Source: Litomosoides sigmodontis (lineage: Eukaryota; Nematoda; Chromadorea; Rhabditida; Onchocercidae). From it: a stretch of DNA of 64,000 nt. Below are positions 28,901-38,870 of this stretch, in pieces (within the stretch, counting starts at the first letter, position 1; every line of letters starts with the position of its first letter). The position numbers and the translations under genes were made by a program. Location: contig OY718804.1 in the NCBI GenBank assembly GCA_963070105.1, positions 124,001 to 188,000 of the forward strand, read 5' to 3'. The notes below the pieces were generated by a model. It did not search any database, was not told where the DNA came from, and saw only the letters and a list, made by a program, of their open reading frames with translations.

Positions 28901-31900
28901 ATATATGTTCATGAACTAATTTAAGGATATATGGGAAGGAATTTCTTGAATATGACGACCGCCTGCCTTCTTCATACTTTTACACAATTCTTAACTAATA
29001 TTCGAGATTTGGGTAAGAAAAGATGACGATTTAACCGTTTGGTTAATGAGCTTCTCATTATCACCATGCAATAACACACATACATCATATTTCCCATATG
29101 AATGAGAAACTTCAAAGAGGAAAAAGGTGTGGAAAGCAAAAAAACAAGAGAAATGAAAGTGGACTGCAGTGCAACTTTAGAGATGCTCTGAATACATATG
29201 AAATATTTCATTTCAGAGAACCAGAAGAAAACAGAAAAGGGGAAGAGGAAGTTTAATTCCTCCAGCCACCAACTCCTAACGTGAACGAAATTTTAAACAA
29301 TTCGATGAAACATGTCCTTTAATTGCCAGTCCTTTAAACACCACACACACACACACGCACACCTCGCCTCGCCTCAGTATTTTTTAAATGGGAATAATTC
29401 CGCTAATGAAGAACAAAAATGGATAACGAGAGCTTCATGTGAAATTTTATGGCTGCTAAATGAGAGGAATGTTTAGTTGATTAGTAAAAGAATATTTCTA
29501 CACAATTTTTTTAACGTCTTTAATGTACTCCGTTATCCTAGCAAGAAAAAAAGTTTTATTCATCTCTCAAAGGCTGCCAGCAATTCCTTATTAAATGATA
29601 AGGAAAATCTTCAAATTTTTAAATTTACTATGTCATTCATCAATAGCATTACGTCACCTGTACAAAAGATGCTTCTGAGTACACTTCACAAAACTTTCAC
29701 GTAAAACAAAAACTCCTTATACTGTATAACTCAAACCAATTCCATGACTAAGGTCCGCCGAAGAGACTGTGGAATGATCGCATTATCCAGAATTTGAAAC
29801 AAATTGAAATCAAGACAAATGACACTAACCGGCTTGGTATACGTCTGCAGAAGTTCGCGTCCACGTAAAGTGGCGGCAGCTTCTTTGATAAAGGCCGTTA
29901 CTGTACGTTGTTGTTCTCTTCCTTCTGGAAGAAAGCAGAAATAGAACAGATCGATAAGTATTTGTCAATAAATTCGTCAAATAAAATAGATACACGGATT
30001 TTCTGAACTCACAGTGAAGATTTAACGTATCTTTCCACTTTCCACTAAAAACTAGGAAAAATTCGGTGAAAGCTGAAGGAGAATTTTGTCCCCTCCCCCC
30101 CCCCCCCCCCCCCAATTAGTTCGTGACTTTTAGAGAGTCGGCAGACGCAATTAAATATTAAAAATATTTAAAACCATACAGTTTCTACGATCATTTTTGA
30201 TTTTAAACATTTTGGAAGCAATCCGCTATAACAGCATCCTCACTGAAGCGGTTTTAATAACCAAAACCAATAAGTCGGCCAATAATGTTACGTTAGGTAA
30301 TGCAAAATTCAAAAAAAAACAGTTTAAAAAACAAAAAACAATAACTGAAAGGTTGCAAAAGCTTGGATCCCTCGAAATTCACACAAAAAGCAATATTGAG
30401 CAAATAGGAAAAGTAAATGAGGCAAAACACTGTTTTGATGAAGTGGAAACATCATCCCGTAAATGTTTTTAAATTAATAAGAGTAAAACTAATATTACTT
30501 CTCTTGCATATCCATTGAAGCACCTTCAAAATCGGCAATTATTACTTTTCAGATCTAACAGACATTTTTTATCGCTTTTCGCAAATTATTTGAGAACATT
30601 TTATTCCTTAATCTTGCATAAATCCTTTCTTCGGATCAATGAAATATGAAATATCAAAGCAATCTGTGAATTAGTTTGGAAGATGTGAGGAGAAGAAAAA
30701 CCAAACATGAAAAATTCCAATTGAAAATAAGCACGATTCTCGATTTCTTAGAAGCACGTTTGGCCGAACTTGATAGAAGTTGTGAGCACAAGCCTGTGAG
30801 TTTCTTGATCCGTAACTCCTCTTCTTATGTCTGCTAGTATAAAGCTGCTGTTAAAGTAAAGTAAGTGAAAAGGTTCGTGTGATAAAGCATCAATTACATT
30901 GCAACTTTACACACACATCTAGCACGAGGACTGTAGTTTCAAAGGTAAGGAGCTCCAGAGCAAAGAGAGATGAGAAAAGTAAATGAATGAATGATACGTA
31001 GAGTAGAGGACTAACCAGAGGCTTTCTTTCCCTTTCGCTCCTCACCACCAGCACCATTATCAACAGCTTCATCAATCTCCCTCCCTCATACTTTCCCTCT
31101 TCAGATTTCAAAAAACCCAGACTCACCCACCCACCCACACACACACAAATATATTTTTAGAATAGAAATGTGCTAAAACAGATTGTAAATGATGAGGAGT
31201 CGTCACTGCTCACTGAGTGAAGTTAGAAATACGCAAAAAAGAAAAGTAACAGGTTCGTTCAACTGATAGCGGGCAGCAATCAGAATGACATCGTCGTTTG
31301 CGATTCTAATCGTGAAAAAGATGTTTTACTCAATTCTGCTGAAAAAATCGATCACACTTCACTAACTTCATCATCATCTCCACCACCTACCTACCTACCG
31401 ATCAGCAACAACCCCATCCTCCCTTCAGTTCCTCTTTTAACTGAGAGACATGATGATTCCTATAATCACTAAGAAGTATCGATTGATTGGCTGATCGATC
31501 GATCGATGCATGGTATTTCCTTTCATTACTATCAGTTTGTTGCAATCATCATGTGCCACATACGTATTGCCGTCCTCCGCTCTCATCAAGCACAGTTATT
31601 TGCTTTTCTTTTCCCTTTTTCAAGTCTACTCTTCGTCTTTAATGAAACGGAATTTAATTCGCCTTCTCTCCTATGGCCAATACTGTGTGATGTTTTAAAG
31701 AAACCCTACAGCTAGTACTAGGCTGTATTTTGGGGTCGTATCAGTGCGGTACGTTGTTGTTAAGGCCGAATGTCAGTCACACTTTTGCACATATTAGAAT
31801 ATCCGCTCTTCGCTCGCACTTGGTAACTTAGCAAGCATTCCTTTCAAACATTAATAATTGTTTCTATCAGCCTGAGCAGTATTATCCGAAATTCAAATTA

Positions 31901-34900
31901 TTACCGCTGTAGTGAGAAGGAGGGTGCTAAGCAGAGCCACACTCTCACAAGCATCATCACTCTGAAGCGAAGAGTCAAAACTTCTCTCACTACTTCTCCC
32001 ATCACCCTCAGAGGGCTTCAATTCCGTTTCTCAATATTTTTTTATTCTTCCTAATTTACATTCATTTCAGCCACTCTCCACGAAAGCTTTCGTGATTCTC
32101 ACCTCACTCAGCAAACTTATAGCAAACTCAAAAAATCACTCATCCTCCTGTACACATTTTCAGAAGCTGTCTTCTTCCAATCCTTCCTTTTTGTATGAGA
32201 AACCAGCAGGTTGACACAGCAAGTACGAATGAAACTATTATGTTTTTTTTTTCTTCAATACTTTTATCTCTCTAGCCAAATGTTTTGGTGATGTGAGCTT
32301 AGCTTGCGACTCGTCCAAAAATTTACTGATTATCAACCTGTTGCAACTAATCAAGCCTTGAACTATATGAACAAACGATCTTTGCTTAACATCGAGTAGG
32401 CTTACAAACATTGTGCATACTTCAATGTATTCTGACTTCTCTTCCTCATCAAATTTTACAGCCTTAATTCAATTTGCATAGGAGTAGCCGAAACCTTGTC
32501 GAATGTACCAAAATGATACTAAATTCAGATGTACACAAGAAAACACGTGAAGTGTAAAGGGATGAATTAGGAATTTCAAGTGTAACAAGAGCATCATGAA
32601 GATAATACGGCCGACATTTAACATTGAAAAGTAGTGCACTTAAGCACAAAGAAACAATAATAACTTTGATTTTAGATTTGCTAAACAATTATAAAGGTTA
32701 TACAGCCGAAATATTCCCTGAAAAGCTAACTGCCTTCGTGCCAAATGATTAAATCCATTCAAACATAAAATCAAATCAAGCTAGCTATAGATTTGTAGTT
32801 TTAAATTCTGCCAACACATATTCTGACAATATTTTTAGAATCCTCAAATTGATTGCTAATCGAAGCTCATCGAACCACTCAATCCAGTCCTTAACTATTT
32901 TAGTTGCAGGCTACGCTCTGAATTTCAACGCCACATGGCTTTATAAATTTTATCAAACAAATAAAGGGATAAGAAATAAATCAGCAGATGAAAGATTATC
33001 ACAAATGCATCCTATATTATGGCCACTGATAGTATCAGCCTGCTTCAGATACGGTTTGTTTGCTACTCATTTGCTGCTACTATTCCTCAGAAATTCATTT
33101 TCCATTATTTTTCATCGACAAAGTGAAAAATCCATGAGACCAACTTCCTCAGTGCATAGCAGTATACGATAATTCATGCAGAGTAGTAACCATGATACTA
33201 GGAAGAAATTAGGAACTACCTTTGGAACAGAGTCATTTTTTAAACCAGTACTCATACATGTTTCAGTCAACAACTTGATCTGTAATTAACTACTGACTTA
33301 ACCATTAGTTAGGAACTTGAAAGCAGCTTAAACCTTAGTCCAAGACTCCATTGTAATTTTCTTGGCTTTCGTAATATGGGCACTTGAATTGATGAGTAGT
33401 AAGGTAAGCTTCAAATGTAACAACGAAAAACATTAATCGTGACTGATTGTATCATATCTAATACTCCGACCATGTTACAAGCACAGATAATTCTTTCTAT
33501 GCTCTCAACCAGACACTTTGCTGTAATTGGTGCAGAATTTCTATTTTTTCAGTACGATGATCTTTAAAGTTTCCAAATTTAAATTTGTTCCTATTAATCA
33601 TTGTTTAAATGTAATTAAAGCATTAGTGATCCAAGTCCAAGGAACATTAGTGATCCAAGGAACTTAAGCATAATTTCAGCGGAATGCCTTAAATGCTACA
33701 GTTGTGATGGTCTTGCGGACTGCGCTGATCCACGAGAACAATTGTGTCCCAAAAATAATGAATGTTTCACCGTTGCTCAGAACTACGACACAAAACTAAA
33801 TGGTGAGTGCGAAAAATTACACAAATAACGAGAAAAATAAAGCTAGATGATGAACAGCCAAATACGGTACTTTTTTCTGTATCTCAGTTTCCAACGAAAC
33901 TTTTCTTCCAAATCCTAATATTCCATGAATTACACTCTCCTCATGAAATAAATAGATCCTCGAAGGATTTGCGTGCCTCGAGACATGACGGTAAAGAGCT
34001 GAAATGCTCACTGAGATTTTTTTTCAACAAAGTAGAATTTTGCAGGCTTAAGAAAAGGTTGTGCATCTACATGTGACCGGGTAAACATTAAAGGAAAGTT
34101 GTGCAGGACTTGTAAACTAGAATTGTGTAATGGAAAAACAGGTAAAGGATTACATATATATGTATATATAGTCAAAGTGCTGTCAAGCCACGTGTGAACT
34201 GGCCGTACAAAGTCCATATAATACAGCGAACCGAAACCTAAGCTAACAACATGAGATCAGATTCCTTGCGAAATATGAAAAATGGAAATTTTTTAATTTC
34301 GATTAAATGTGATGTGAAATTCCCCTTCAGGTCTGGGAAAAGCATTCGAAAAACTTGCTTCTTTGCCACCTCGAAGGCCATTCGGTACGTATTTCCATTA
34401 TCACATTAGTGTAATAGATATTTGTTCTAACCTTCCGTACCTTCAGCAACTACGTTTTATCCTAATCCATTTCATTTTCAGCATATCGTACAGCTAAACT
34501 AGTGTATTTCAGGTCCCAAAAAAGGTTCCACTGGAAAGAAGAGGACATCTATATTTATAACACACTTAATATTAGTTTTGATTCCGACAGCGCACTACCT
34601 ATACATATAGTCCCATTGTAGCCTACTACCTATTCCTCTTCTATTACTTTTTCTGTGTTAATTTTTCTCGCATAATCACCTAATCCATTTACACTTTACA
34701 CCAGCGTTCTGAAAAAAATTTAACTTGTGTATTCTAAACTCAAAGTAATTAGATAAAACAAAATTTTCCAAAAATATTAATCAAAAACGGAAAAAGTGAA
34801 AGAAATGCATATCGTTCCAACTTCCAATTCTTATAGAGTGGATGAATTTGTACTTCAGATTTACAATATCACACCTTTTTTTTAAAGAATTAATTATCAC

Positions 34901-36221
34901 TTAACACAATTTATTATGGCCAATAACTTCATGCTGCAGTTATGCTGTAAAACTGTTCACTGGACCGCTAAGAAAAATGCGCTGCACTCATCCAGCATAT
35001 GCTTCGAATTCATGTAAAATAAGAACAGTTACTACCAAAAACAGATGATATTCGAATTTCTTCCTCCAAAAATTATAACCTATGAATGAACCTATAAGAT
35101 CCAAAGAGTATTATCAGATTTATAGTGTTAAATTTTTGACAATTTGGACAATATCAGTAAGACTGCAACATCATAATCTTTGTTTATATGTTGCAATCAT
35201 CGTGTAACAACATTCCTAATTAAAATTGTAAATGAATTTCTAACTCCTATTATTATTATTTCTTGCCAACCATAAAATCACTTTTACATCCAAGAAAACA
35301 AAAGTTACATATTTTCCAGACTACCATCACTATTTTTTGACGAAATGGTGAGATTCCAAAACAGAGGACTTATCAATTCCTGCTTAAAGCGTTTATCAAA
35401 ACAAATGTTGCAAGATCAAGCAAGGTATTACTCAAAAGGACTGTGGGCCTAACACACGCACTCATTTAGTTTAAGATAACATACATAAAAGCAAACTGCA
35501 GGAATTGTACACAAGATGAAATGTTTACTACGATGTAAAAACCTATAACAGCCATATCAATAAAGGAAAATATATTTTTAAGCAAAACCTCTTTATGTAC
35601 CAATTTCTTACTACTACTTTTCTCTTACGCAGGTTATTCACATAAGCTTTTGAGACCATCGACCCTGTGCTCTTCAATACCTCGTCCCTTCGTTCTACTT
35701 ATTTCCTTAAACCATAAACCATGAAAATACTGGATGAAAAATTAACCAATATCCGCTTTTCGTTGGTTCAATTCTGCTTCACGTCGAAATTGTGCCAGTA
35801 AATTATCTGCTTCTGCTGATAGGCCAGTATTTTCTCCCGCATCACTCAGGCGACGACCACTGTATTCTGTTTTTTGTGACGTCTACAATTGTAACATAAT
35901 ATGAGTTTTTGTATCCTACTTCCATTAGAGAATACTTTCAACTGAAACTTGATACTCACAAACTACAAAAAGATTATGTTCATACAACCACTCCCGGGGG
36001 GCTTTACAATCTTAAGAGGCGATTTTTAGTAACTCTTACACTCACATCCATACCAGTTGATGAGTCTGAAATCCACTAACAAAACAAACCCTTCTTTTCC
36101 TATGAAGGCTACCATATTGCGGTTTTGCGGCAGTATTCAAAAGATTTCGAAAATCGGCATCATCTAAACTCCGCAGTGATATAGTTGAGGCAGATGAATC
36201 ATTCTTGTACATTTTATTCAT
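14192..36221 (-). CDS. Large low-complexity protein, unrecognised
   Basis: Twenty-three minus-strand exons join in phase from an ATG at 36221 to TGA at 14192, giving 1011 aa: 36090-36221, 35747-35882, 29830-29924, 28236-28492, 28016-28111, 27787-27880, 26237-26410, 25851-25965, 24038-24144, 22075-22159, 18400-18503, 17650-17730, 17357-17518, 16933-17079, 16549-16763, 16194-16335, 15862-16077, 15532-15655, 15262-15399, 15082-15135, 14846-14907, 14468-14633, 14192-14325. I recognise no domain. An N-terminal helix spans exons 2-3 (LLAQFRREAELNQRKADIE, then FIKEAAATLRGREL). The middle is rich in Ser, Asn, Thr and acidic residues, with basic patches (AKRRKENKKAKEAK, TRKRGDKKDR, RSKRRGG). Near the C-terminus are RQSWADIAKRR, a compact segment (LDGGRQVILPDGD, TASDMWRYFAQDAA) and a charged end. 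The ATG directly follows an acceptor-like TTTCAG, so it may be a trans-spliced first exon or an internal one. No signal peptide or membrane segment is seen; a cytoplasmic or nuclear scaffold is a guess. Weakest joins: the gttagt donor at 22074 and the gtgtgg donor at 15081. Confidence 0.7.
18012..18035. repeat. (AGT)n trinucleotide repeat
   Basis: About eight tandem AGT units within the intron between the exons at 17650-17730 and 18400-18503 of the large minus-strand gene. It is not part of any exon. Confidence 0.85.
21694..21734. repeat. (CT)n pyrimidine tract
   Basis: Near-perfect CT dinucleotide run with CCCT interruptions at its left end, in the 3.6-kb intron 18504-22074 of the large minus-strand gene. 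Confidence 0.9.
21999..22048. repeat. Compound (CA)n-(TA)n microsatellite
   Basis: About 18 CA units run directly into about 7 TA units. On the sense strand of the host gene this reads (TA)n(TG)n and begins about 26 bp after the splice donor of the exon 22075-22159. Confidence 0.93.
22949..22978. repeat. (GA)n microsatellite
   Basis: About 15 AG units inside the intron 22160-24037 of the large minus-strand gene. The 155-codon minus-strand frame across it (22877-23344) translates to Ser/Leu runs and is a composition artefact. Confidence 0.9.
30095..30113. repeat. Poly-C tract of 19 (G19 on the transcribed sense)
   Basis: A homopolymer of 19 C preceded by CCCT, in the 5.8-kb intron 29925-35746 of the large minus-strand gene and 171 bp from that intron's acceptor. 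The sense RNA would carry G19, able to form a quadruplex. Homopolymer length is also prone to sequencing error. Confidence 0.85.
33339..34610 (+). CDS. Ly6/uPAR-type protein with predicted GPI anchor
   Basis: Four exons are firm and phase-1 throughout: 33680-33802, 34046-34141, 34331-34384, 34513-34610 (TAG). They encode a cysteine-rich three-finger module: ECLKCYSCDG, ADCADP, QLCPKNNECF, GCASTCDR, then KLCRTCKLELCN. The terminal CN is the hallmark of the Ly6/uPAR fold. A linker (FEKLASLPPRRPF, GPKKGSTGKKRTS) leads to a hydrophobic end, FITHLILVLIPTAHYLYI, as expected of a GPI-attachment signal. An upstream exon, about 33339-33395 (hydrophobic VIFLAFVIWALELM, phase 1 if the gtagta donor is used), would supply the signal peptide. 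It lacks an ATG, so a further 5' exon is needed; this part is tentative. Nematode Ly6 proteins often modulate acetylcholine receptors or other surface proteins, but no target can be inferred here. The whole gene lies in an intron of the minus-strand gene. Confidence 0.82.
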
Positions 36222-38435
36222 CTGAAAGTTTTTTTTTTTCAGTTCAAAACCATTTTTTCCAAACAATATTCTCTTAGAAGTAACAGGAACTGTATGTAAT
36301 TGAATAAATTAGCTCTATCAGCATTTTCATTATTACTTTTATTTTCACTGACTACCCTCCCACACTAGAATATGTATTCACCCTGTATTAAACATAGTGC
36401 TTGATCAGCACTTCTTCCGCTCGACATTCTTCACTCTCCTTACTTGAGTTGCATGCATAATTATAAATCCATTTCAAATACATTATTGAAGGAATGAATT
36501 CAGAGTCGATTAAAATAACGATCCATGAGTATATCAATTTCAATACTGCGTTCAGAGACAAACGATATTCAACTATTCAACCACTAAAAGCTTTCCTTTA
36601 TCACGCATAAACAAATTTAGAAAAAAGAATAAAAAACAATAATTTAGAGAAGTCAGATACTGCACCACCCAGGTCTTTTTCTTGTCAAAAACCAAAGACC
36701 TGCACCGAAAATACATGGAAGATTTCAACGATTTCAATTCAACTATAAAAATCAAAGACAGCAAGATATTACTCTTCTTATTTTCAACACTTTACTCTCA
36801 TTTTCTTCACTTCACTTTCTTTCTCATCGCTAAATGGTCAAAATTACAAATCCGTTCACTTTTTACGTAATTGCATGTAACTAGTAATAGATCATGTATC
36901 GCATAAAATCCTCAAGTTTTGTGGTATCATTAGTTATAAAGAAGTAATGAGATTCTGGTTGAAAAAGCCAAGTAACCTTGAAAATGACCTAAAATGTTTA
37001 TCTTACGGGAAGAAGTATGAGGAAACGTCTTAGACGACGCAGAAGAACGAAAATGAAGCATAAAGAAGATGAGTAAAAATGTACCACTTGTCAGACGATC
37101 AGGCAACAACATCAACTATCACTGTAAGAAGTTCATCCCTATATTAATCACCAATAATGTTATCTCAGAAACTAAGCTTTATCACTTCTGAAATTCGGTA
37201 ACCTGAAATTAATAGTGAACCACTAGATTAATACACTTATTCTGCACATATAAATCCTTCACTACAATAAAGAATAGAGCGCTTTGAATGTGTCCACCTA
37301 TGAAGTTCACATGTACAGCCTACAGAATACCTATAAATGTAAGCTTTCATTTCTGATAAACCGAACTGATCAAGGAATTCGTCAAGTCACAACAGCGGAT
37401 AAATACTGCAATACTGAAGTTGAAAGGTAAAGTTGAGGAGCAGTGCAAATACCTCTTTGCTTCCGTTAATCTACAACTCTCAGTTCAGGAAACGCGCAAA
37501 TGGGGTGGTAGGATTGCAACGTATAAGAAATCCTCCACGTTCCTTCCTTTTTTCTCATTTAAGAATGAAGTGCAACTGCGGGTCGCACTCTAAAATTCAC
37601 CAGAGAAAGCAAAGAAATAGTTGAGAAGAGACCGCCGCTTCGGCGACAGAAAGTACCACGAATGAATGCATGATGGGAAGGAACGAAGGAAGGCTTAACG
37701 TGCTTCCTTCCTTCCTTTATCCAATATTTCCTCAAGCAGTAAAATTATTCATATGTTTCTGAGCTTCTCACTACATGTCTTTGACGTACCGCACTGGCCA
37801 TCTCTCCACGATGCCCATAAGCTCACCTACCCCTCACCGTTAGCTAGTTCCGGAAGCTTTTTTTTGTTGGGTGAGGAATAAATATAAACTCCCATCCGAC
37901 TAATGAAACGAAACAATTAAAGCAATGTCTCTCTAAACAAACCTTACATTTTATCCATCGCAGTCCTCAATGCAGCGCTTAGATTACACTTGAAACTCCG
38001 CACCTCAGAACGTGAGGAAGAATCCACAAGCGTTCCCAACCACAATACCTCGATGGGTCTGTCGCGTCATTGCTCGTTCATAGGCGAAATATGACTCGGC
38101 CAGGACAGATGCGATGTGATTGAGTGTGTCCGGCGGAAGATGTCATCAGCTGCTTCTTGTCGTGCATCGACGGCAGGAGGAGATAATCGAACTGAAATGC
38201 GTGATCCGTCAGGTTAATCACTTGAAAGAGAAAATAGGAATTGAAAAGGAAACCGAACGAAATCGGATTTTCCCCTCTGATGGCCAGTCAGTGGAGAAGA
38301 TGCACGACGGTTTTCCGGCTTACATCGTTTACTCTGCTCTGCGAATAATTTTGATCTAACAGTTCTACGTCTAACCCTTCATAGTTTAGATTGCATCGCT
38401 ATTCAGGTTAATCTAGTTGACAAGGGGGTTCAGTA
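36222..38435. other. Divergent intergenic region
   Basis: A 2.2-kb region between the presumed 5' end of the large minus-strand gene and the plus-strand three-gene cluster, so it probably holds both promoters or further 5' exons. One minus-strand stretch (about 37007-37109) encodes a hydrophobic start (FLLIFFMLHF) followed by a good gtaaga donor, but its phase does not fit the exon at 36221. I see nothing else supportable. Confidence 0.45.
38433..38435 (+). promoter_or_regulatory. Candidate spliced-leader acceptor of the cluster
   Basis: The sequence GGGGGTTCAG ends at 38433, leaving two bases before the ATG at 38436. Very short 5' leaders after an AG are typical of nematode trans-splicing. 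No long polypyrimidine tract is present, so this is tentative. Confidence 0.35.
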
Positions 38436-38630
38436 ATGGGATTCGATGCAAATGTATATCTGCAAGAATTGTTAGCAACAGCAAAATTTGCTGACAAAAC
38501 ATATCATTCCACCCATTCCTCCCCTTCTGCAACATATGCAAATAAAAAAGAAAAAATTGCTAACAAAATTCTATCCGTTGCATTGAAGCTTTCGAAAGCG
38601 GTCGACGCTTTGAAAAATGGAGAAGAATAA
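38436..38630 (+). CDS. Small 64-aa protein, unrecognised
   Basis: An uninterrupted ATG-to-TAA frame. The product starts MGFDANVYLQELLATAKFAD and ends in an amphipathic Lys-rich helix (NKKEKIANKILSVALKLSKA). It has no cysteine, signal peptide or membrane segment and could be a small helical or coiled-coil subunit. In its favour are the balanced codon choice, the acceptor-like AG two bases before the ATG and its place 240 bp ahead of the phosphatase-like gene on the same strand. It could instead be a 5' exon of that gene, but it has its own stop and no donor at its end. I know no family for it. Confidence 0.5.
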   Translation: MGFDANVYLQELLATAKFADKTYHSTHSSPSATYANKKEKIANKILSVALKLSKAVDALKNGEE

Positions 38631-38858
38631 ACGATTGAAAAATTCAGCGAGAAAGATGGAACTGTCGAACAAAGTGCGTTTGGACGAAGAAATCGGGTGT
38701 TCATTCCGTTTCTCTTGTCCGTCAGGCTTCGTTTCATTTACCTAATGATTACTTTGTGATTTCCACCTGATTCAATTTTCGGTTTGATTTCGAAATCATT
38801 TCAAGCAGCGTGAAAATTAGTTATCGCATGCATGAGCTTTGATTTTTCCTCACTTTAG

Positions 38859-38870
38859 ACATTTTAGAGC
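38859..38870 (+). promoter_or_regulatory. Trans-splice acceptor before the phosphatase-like gene
   Basis: Two acceptor-like sites, CCTCACTTTAG ending at 38858 and CATTTTAG ending at 38867, lie 12 and 3 bases before the ATG at 38871. The first has the better pyrimidine tract. This is the arrangement expected at an internal operon gene receiving a spliced leader. Confidence 0.4.

Noticed and set aside
31494..31508. GATC-GATC palindromic run as a possible regulatory or recombination site
   Set aside because: Only about four units, inside a long intron, with no associated gene or flanking repeats.
32464..32688. Minus-strand frame resembling a secreted protein (hydrophobic start, then Cys)
   Set aside because: It opens with TTG and has no ATG or acceptor near its start, so the signal-peptide look is probably chance.
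32849..33172. 107-codon plus-strand frame with a hydrophobic segment near its end
   Set aside because: It begins at TTG, not ATG, lacks a convincing acceptor/donor set, and similar-length frames occur by chance elsewhere in this AT-rich DNA. It could be a terminal exon but I cannot support it.
37007..37109. Possible 5' exon of the large minus-strand gene with a hydrophobic start
   Set aside because: Its best donor leaves phase 1, which produces an immediate stop when joined to the exon at 36221.
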